Source: Castanea sativa (taxonomy: Eukaryota; Streptophyta; Magnoliopsida; Fagales; Fagaceae). Taken from it: a stretch of DNA of 64,000 nucleotides. The stretch's first letter is position 1; the number at the start of each line of letters is the position of its first letter. The notes under the pieces are model-generated. The model was not told the DNA's origin, did no database searches, and worked only from the letters and a program-made list of their open reading frames with translations. The translations under genes were made by a program, and so were the position numbers. Positions 59,313-64,000 of this stretch are shown here, one piece after another. Location of the stretch: the NCBI RefSeq assembly GCF_040712315.1, contig NC_134016.1:907501-971500 (forward strand), read 5' to 3'.

Positions 59313-61325
59313 ATGGCAGGCTTAGGCTCTCACCATGCAGAGTCACAAGGATCACAACCGGAAGATCATTTCGAACGTCTTGAACGTCATAGGGATCGTG
59401 AGGGAAGCGTCCATACAGAATACCCAGGGGATAGCCATACTCAAGGAGGGGGTAGCACTACCCACGATGAGGGCTCTAAATCCATGCAGAAGGAAATTAA
59501 TCGTTTGAAGAGGAAGTTACGCCGCGCTAAACGTAAGGTTTCTCCGTCCTCATCTAGTTCTTCCTCAGAGAAAGATAGGGGAGTTGGCTACGGTTCAAGG
59601 TCATATTCCCCCACAAGCGCAACATCCTCCGGCGAGGAGGACGACCAATCAACTCGCAGACGTAAGAAGCTTCGTTCTAGGGGCTTAGGCAACGATACCA
59701 TGAGTAGAGCGTTGCACCAACTCTCTAAATCTCCGTTTTCGCGGAGGATTGAGAGGGGAAGGCTTCCCAGGAGGTTCACCCAGCCCACCTTTACCATCTA
59801 CAATGGCCGGACTGATCCGGTGGAACATGTGAGTCACTTCAACCAAAGGATGGCAGTGCACTCTCATAACGAGACTTTGATGTGTAAAGTCTTCCCCTCC
59901 AGCTTGGGACCTGTGGCTATGAGATGGTTCAACGGTCTCAAATCGGGGTCTGTAGGCTCGTTTGGGGAACTAACTAGAGCATTTGCTTCGCGGTTCATCA
60001 CGTGTAGCAGAGTCCCTCGGCCATTGGACTCGTTGCTATCCATGGTTATGAAGGAAGGGGAGACACTGAAAGCATACTCCGACAGATACTGGGAGATGTT
60101 TAATGAAATAGACGGCGACTTTGATGAGGTGGCGCTTAATACCTTTAAGGTGGGCCTCCCTACTGATCACGACCTACGAAAATCTTTGACGAAAAAGCCC
60201 GTCCGCAGCGTACGCCGTCTTATGGATCGTATTGATGAATATAAAAGGGTAGAGGAAGACCAGCAGCAGGGAAAAGGGAAGGAGAAGGTTATCCCGCAGG
60301 AGAGAAGGGATTTCAGGTCGGACAGATATCACAACAACAAGCCGAGGAGGGATTACATTGGACAAACCGGCTTGGCAGCACCCCAGGCTGTAAATACTGT
60401 GTTCCGAGAACCAGTGCATCAGTTATTAGAAAAAGTTCGCAAGGAGCCCTTCTTCAGATGGCCCGGCAAGATGGCAGGGGACCCTGCGAGAAGAAATCAA
60501 AACCTTTTCTGTCAGTACCATCAAGATGTGGGCCACACTACTGAGAACTGTCGGACCCTGTGGAACCATCTAGAGCAGCTCGTCGGTGAGGGAAAGTTGA
60601 AGCAGCATTTGTGTCAGCCCACTGGGCAGGTCGGTCAAGTTGGTTCAAACAACCAGAGGAACAGTTCATCTCGGCCAGCATTGGGAACCATTAACGTTAT
60701 CTTCGCCGCACCTGGCAGGACCGGCTCAGGTCCCACTCGGGTCATGGCGGTTTCCCGTCCGCAGGCCGAGGATGTGGGTGGTAGGCCGAAGAGATTAAAG
60801 AGCACCTTACCTATCTTGGGTTTCTCCGAGGAGGATAAAATAGGGACTATCCAGCCCCATGACGATGCTCTTGTGGTTACCCTCAGAATAGGGAATTATG
60901 ACGTGAAGAGGGTGATGATAGATCAGGGCAGCGGTGCAGATATCATGTACCCTGATCTATTTAAGGGGTTAAGGTTGGAGTTGGAAGATTTAACTCCTTA
61001 TGACTCACCTCTTATCAGCTTTGAAGGGAGAGCCGTTGTGCCAAAAGGACAGATCCGTTTACCCGTTCAATCTGGCACAGAAACGGTTGAAGTAGATTTC
61101 ATTGTGGTTGACGCGTACTCTCCATATACAGCCATCCTCGCCAGGCCATGGCTGCACGCTCTGGGAGCCGTCTCCTCTACCTTGCACGTTAAGGTTAAAT
61201 TCCCCTCGGGGGAACACGTTGAGGAGATCCTCGGCAGCCAGGTAGTGGCCAGGCAATGCATATCGGCGGCAATACTTCGTCAGTCGGAAGTCGAGTTATC
61301 AACCTTGCCCATCCAGGAGTCATAG
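59313..61325 (+). CDS. gag: Retrotransposon Gag and aspartic protease
   Basis: A single open frame of 670 codons starts 46 bases after the LTR. An acidic/basic coiled N-terminus (EINRLKRKLRRAKRKV, Ser-rich run) leads to the capsid-like retrotrans_gag region (about 163-270; FTIYNGRTDPVEHVSHFNQR, GPVAMRWFNGL, FASRFITC, EGETLKAYSDRYWEMF). CQYHQDVGHTTENC near residue 398 is a variant zinc knuckle. The protease-like segment near 535 has IDQGSGADIM in place of the usual D-T/G-G-S. Gag assembles virus-like particles in the cytoplasm. The frame ends at TAG 61323-61325 and continues at once into pol, so this product would be the unextended form. Intact, which suggests a young copy. Confidence 0.93.
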   Translation: MAGLGSHHAESQGSQPEDHFERLERHRDREGSVHTEYPGDSHTQGGGSTTHDEGSKSMQKEINRLKRKLRRAKRKVSPSSSSSSSEKDRGVGYGSRSYSPTSATSSGEEDDQSTRRRKKLRSRGLGNDTMSRALHQLSKSPFSRRIERGRLPRRFTQPTFTIYNGRTDPVEHVSHFNQRMAVHSHNETLMCKVFPSSLGPVAMRWFNGLKSGSVGSFGELTRAFASRFITCSRVPRPLDSLLSMVMKEGETLKAYSDRYWEMFNEIDGDFDEVALNTFKVGLPTDHDLRKSLTKKPVRSVRRLMDRIDEYKRVEEDQQQGKGKEKVIPQERRDFRSDRYHNNKPRRDYIGQTGLAAPQAVNTVFREPVHQLLEKVRKEPFFRWPGKMAGDPARRNQNLFCQYHQDVGHTTENCRTLWNHLEQLVGEGKLKQHLCQPTGQVGQVGSNNQRNSSSRPALGTINVIFAAPGRTGSGPTRVMAVSRPQAEDVGGRPKRLKSTLPILGFSEEDKIGTIQPHDDALVVTLRIGNYDVKRVMIDQGSGADIMYPDLFKGLRLELEDLTPYDSPLISFEGRAVVPKGQIRLPVQSGTETVEVDFIVVDAYSPYTAILARPWLHALGAVSSTLHVKVKFPSGEHVEEILGSQVVARQCISAAILRQSEVELSTLPIQES

Positions 61326-64000
61326 CAATTAACAGCTCCGGAGGCACCTGGAGCGATGACAGAAGATGAGGCTGTTTGCGAGGAGTTAGAGAAGTTTGTA
61401 ATAGCAGATGATCCAGAGAGATTCTTCCAAGTTGGCATACTTCTGCCATACCAAGAGAAGATGGAGTTGTTGGAATTCCTAAAGGACAATATAGATGTCT
61501 TTGCGTGGGACCCTTATGAGGCTCCAGGCGTGGATCCGAGCTTTATTTGTCATCGTTTAAACGTCAATCCGGCCATTGTTCCGAGGAGGCAGCCACCTCG
61601 GCGATCTTCCCGAGAACATTCTGAGGCTGTGAAGGAAGAGGTTCTTAAACTCAAAAGGGCGGGGGCGATCAAAGAAGTTTTCTACCCTGAATGGTTGGCT
61701 CATACTGTTGTCGTTAAGAAGAAGAACGGCAGGTGGAGAGTGTGTGTAGATTTTACTGATCTGAACAAGGCCTGTCCTAAAGATTCGTTCCCAATGCCAC
61801 GGATTGATCAACTGGTAGATGCTACTGTTGGACATCCTCGGATGAGTTTCTTGGACGCCTTCCAGGGTTACCACCAAATTCCCTTGGCGTTAGAGGATCA
61901 GGAGAAAACTGCTTTCATTACTCCAACGGGGAACTATCATTATAAGGTCATGCCATTTGGGTTAAAAAATGCTGGGGCTACTTATCAAAGAATGATGACC
62001 CGAATGTTTGAACAGCAACTGGGGAAAACCATAGAAGTATACGTGGATGATATGGTGGTGAAGAGTAAGACAGTACCTTCGCACATGACGGATTTGGCCG
62101 ACACCTTCAAAATGCTGAGGAAGTATAAGTTGCGCCTTAACGCCTCCAAGTGTTCTTTTGGCGTGGGATCCGGAAAGTTCCTAGGGTATATGATCACTCA
62201 TAGGGGCATAGAGGTGAACCCAGTGCAGGTTAAGGCTATTCAGAATTTGCAGCCGCCTCGGAACCCAAAAGATATTCAAAAATTGACCGGAATGATTGCT
62301 GCGCTGAATAGATTTATTTCTCGGTCAGCTGACCGGTGCCGTCCTTTCTTTCAGTTGTTGAACAAGTGGAAAGGGTTTCAATGGACCGAGGATTGCGAGG
62401 TAGCTTTCCAACAGCTTAAGCAATATCTTTCTCGGCCACCCATTTTATCTCGCCCTGAGGTGGACGAGGTTTTATTCGCTTATCTGGCCGTAGCCATTCA
62501 CGCGGTGAGCCTAGTCCTCATAAGGAATGAAAATGGATTACAGAGACCGATCTACTACGTTAGTAAGTCCTTGAATGAGGCCGAGATGCGCTATCTGCCT
62601 TTGGAAAAAGCACTTCTGGCTGTAGTCCACGCCACGCGCAAACTCCCTCATTATTTTCAATCTCATACTGTGGTTGTTTTGACCCAGCTGCCTCTCAAGG
62701 CTGTGTTGCGTAGTGCTGATTATTCTGGCAAGGTGGCAAAATGGGGAACCATTTTGGGAGCCTTTGATGTTAAGTACAGGCCTCGCACATCGGTGAAGGG
62801 ACAGGTCCTCGCAGATTTGGTGGCAGAGTTTACTGAACCATTGATAGAAGAAACTTCAAAAGAAGCACACATGGGTGGAAAATCAGTTGGTGTGATCACA
62901 GATGTATCACCCTCGGTTTGGAGAGTTCACGTGGATGGGGCTGCTAATCAAAGAGGGTCTGGTGTTGGGCTTGTTCTAGTGTCCCCTGAAGGGATTGTCT
63001 TTGAAAAATCTTTGAGATTGGCCTTCTCGGCTACTAATAATGAGGCCGAGTATGAAGCAGTCTTGGTAGGCATGCAAATGGTACATAAAATGGGTGGCAA
63101 AGAAATCCATGTGTTCTCGGACTCTCAATTAGTGGTCGGCCAAGTCATGGGGACCATGGAGGCTAGAGACCCCAGAATGCAAGAATATTTGGCCCAGGTT
63201 AAACGTCAGCGAGCTGAATTCGACTCATTTGCCTTAGCTCATGTCTCTAGGAGTGGAAACACTCATGCAGATTCTTTGGCTACATTGGCCACATCCTCGG
63301 CTCAAGGTCTACCTAGGGTGATTCTCGTTGAGGATTTGATAGAACCTTCTCTTATAGCTGCTAACGCACCTCGCATCCATTTAATAAGGCCTGGTCCTAG
63401 TTGGATGGATTCAATCATATCTTTTCTCAAAAATGACATCCTTCCCGAAGACAAAGTTGAAGCAGAAAAGGTACGTCGAAAGGCGCCGCGTTTCTGGTTG
63501 TCCGAGGACCAGAAGCTATACAAACGATCCTTTTCGGGACCGTATTTGTTGTGTGTACACCCTGAATCAACAGAATCATTACTGGAGGAATTGCATGAAG
63601 GAATTTGTGGGAGTCATACTGGGGGAAGGTCCTTAGCCCATAGAGCCCTGACTCAGGGTTATTGGTGGCCTAATATGCAGAGGGAGGCTCAGGATTATGC
63701 CAGAAAGTGTGATCAGTGTCAGAGGTTCGCCCCTAATATCCACCAACCGGGAGGGGTTCTTAATCCTCTGTCTAGCCCTTGGCCTTTCGCACAGTGGGGC
63801 TTGGACATTGTAGGGCCATTCCCGAGAGCTGCTGGAAACAAAAGATGGCTGCTTGTAGGGACAGACTACTTCACTAAATGGGTAGAAGCTGAGCCCTTAG
63901 CCAATATCCGAGATGTTGATTCCAAGAGGTTTATTTGGAAGAATATTGTTACTAGATTTGGTATACCACATACTCTTATCTCGGACAATGGCGTTCAATT
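61326..64000 (+). CDS. pol: Retrotransposon Pol: RT, two RNase H domains, integrase (runs off window)
   Basis: It lies in the same frame as gag beyond the TAG and is open to the right edge as far as I can translate. Reverse transcriptase: WRVCVDFTDLNKACPKDSFP, FLDAFQGYHQI, MPFGLKNAGATYQ and the YVDD catalytic box at about 62040. A first, retroviral-type RNase H region follows (PIYYVSKSLNEAEMRY), then a second, archaeal-type RNase H (VHVDGAANQRGSG at 62928, NNEAEYEAVL, FSDSQLVVGQ, HADSLATLA). Dual RNase H marks the Tat lineage. The integrase HHCC finger (HEGICGSHTGG, YARKCDQCQ) and core (WGLDIVGPF, ISDNGVQF) come next; the third catalytic acid lies past the edge. There is no ATG at its start, so expression needs readthrough or a fusion. 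Confidence 0.93.

Noticed and set aside
61195..61877. Minus-strand frames opposite gag-pol
   Set aside because: Antisense shadows; the plus strand carries the conserved protease and reverse transcriptase motifs.

Overview
This is nuclear DNA from a woody dicot. The gene types, the AT-rich intergenic DNA, the long (AT)n and (CT)n microsatellites and the dense mixture of hAT, MULE, Helitron, SINE, LINE and Ty3/gypsy repeats would suit a Fagaceae-like tree, but the genus is inference. Introns are typical of plants (GT-AG, short to 1.8 kb). No organelle, bacterial or viral genome signal is seen.

Layout. 1-1112: 3' remnant of a CC-NBS-LRR resistance gene, broken by one in-frame stop. 2.5-10.4 kb: transposon-rich DNA with two related hAT elements (one containing a Helitron that itself contains a SINE), a MULE-type element full of small palindromes, and a small TIR element. 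10.4-22.5 kb: three tandem minus-strand copies of a (+)-neomenthol-dehydrogenase/salutaridine-reductase-like short-chain dehydrogenase (SDR). Copies 1 and 2 are broken; copy 3 is intact (5 exons, 301 aa) and its promoter has been duplicated as a 193-bp inverted repeat. 23-33 kb: gene-poor, with MITEs, SINEs, LINE and hAT remnants. 33.3-34.4 kb: a four-exon minus-strand gene for a 110-aa KIX-like protein, reconstructed by hand from splice sites. 35-38 kb: a hAT BED-finger fragment, a CACTA end, a LINE 3' end and a CCGGCCGGTACC-rich element.

41.0-47.5 kb: a complete 11-exon plus-strand gene for a WD40-containing inositol polyphosphate 5-phosphatase (1168 aa, 5PTase12/13/14 group). 50.0-55.3 kb: a complete three-exon minus-strand gene for a plasma-membrane-type ankyrin/PGG protein (615 aa, At5g02620/ITN1 group) with nine N-terminal MEKQxSF repeats. 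58.5-64.0 kb: a Tat-lineage Ty3/gypsy retrotransposon (5' LTR, PBS, gag-protease, pol) that runs off the right edge. Its gag and pol lie in one frame separated by a single TAG in the context TAG-CAA-TTA, a known leaky-termination context.

The genes are not an operon or an evident pathway: they are independent loci for defence recognition (LRR, ankyrin/PGG), specialised metabolism (SDR cluster), phosphoinositide signalling (5PTase) and possible transcriptional adaptor function (KIX). The most interesting signals are the gag-pol readthrough stop, the inverted promoter duplication at the only intact SDR copy, the hidden KIX-like gene, the phosphosite-like repeat array in the ankyrin protein, and a three-level transposon nest whose insertion site is confirmed by a paralogous empty site. 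All coordinates come from reading the sequence by eye. Splice junctions were checked for phase, but expression is unknown.
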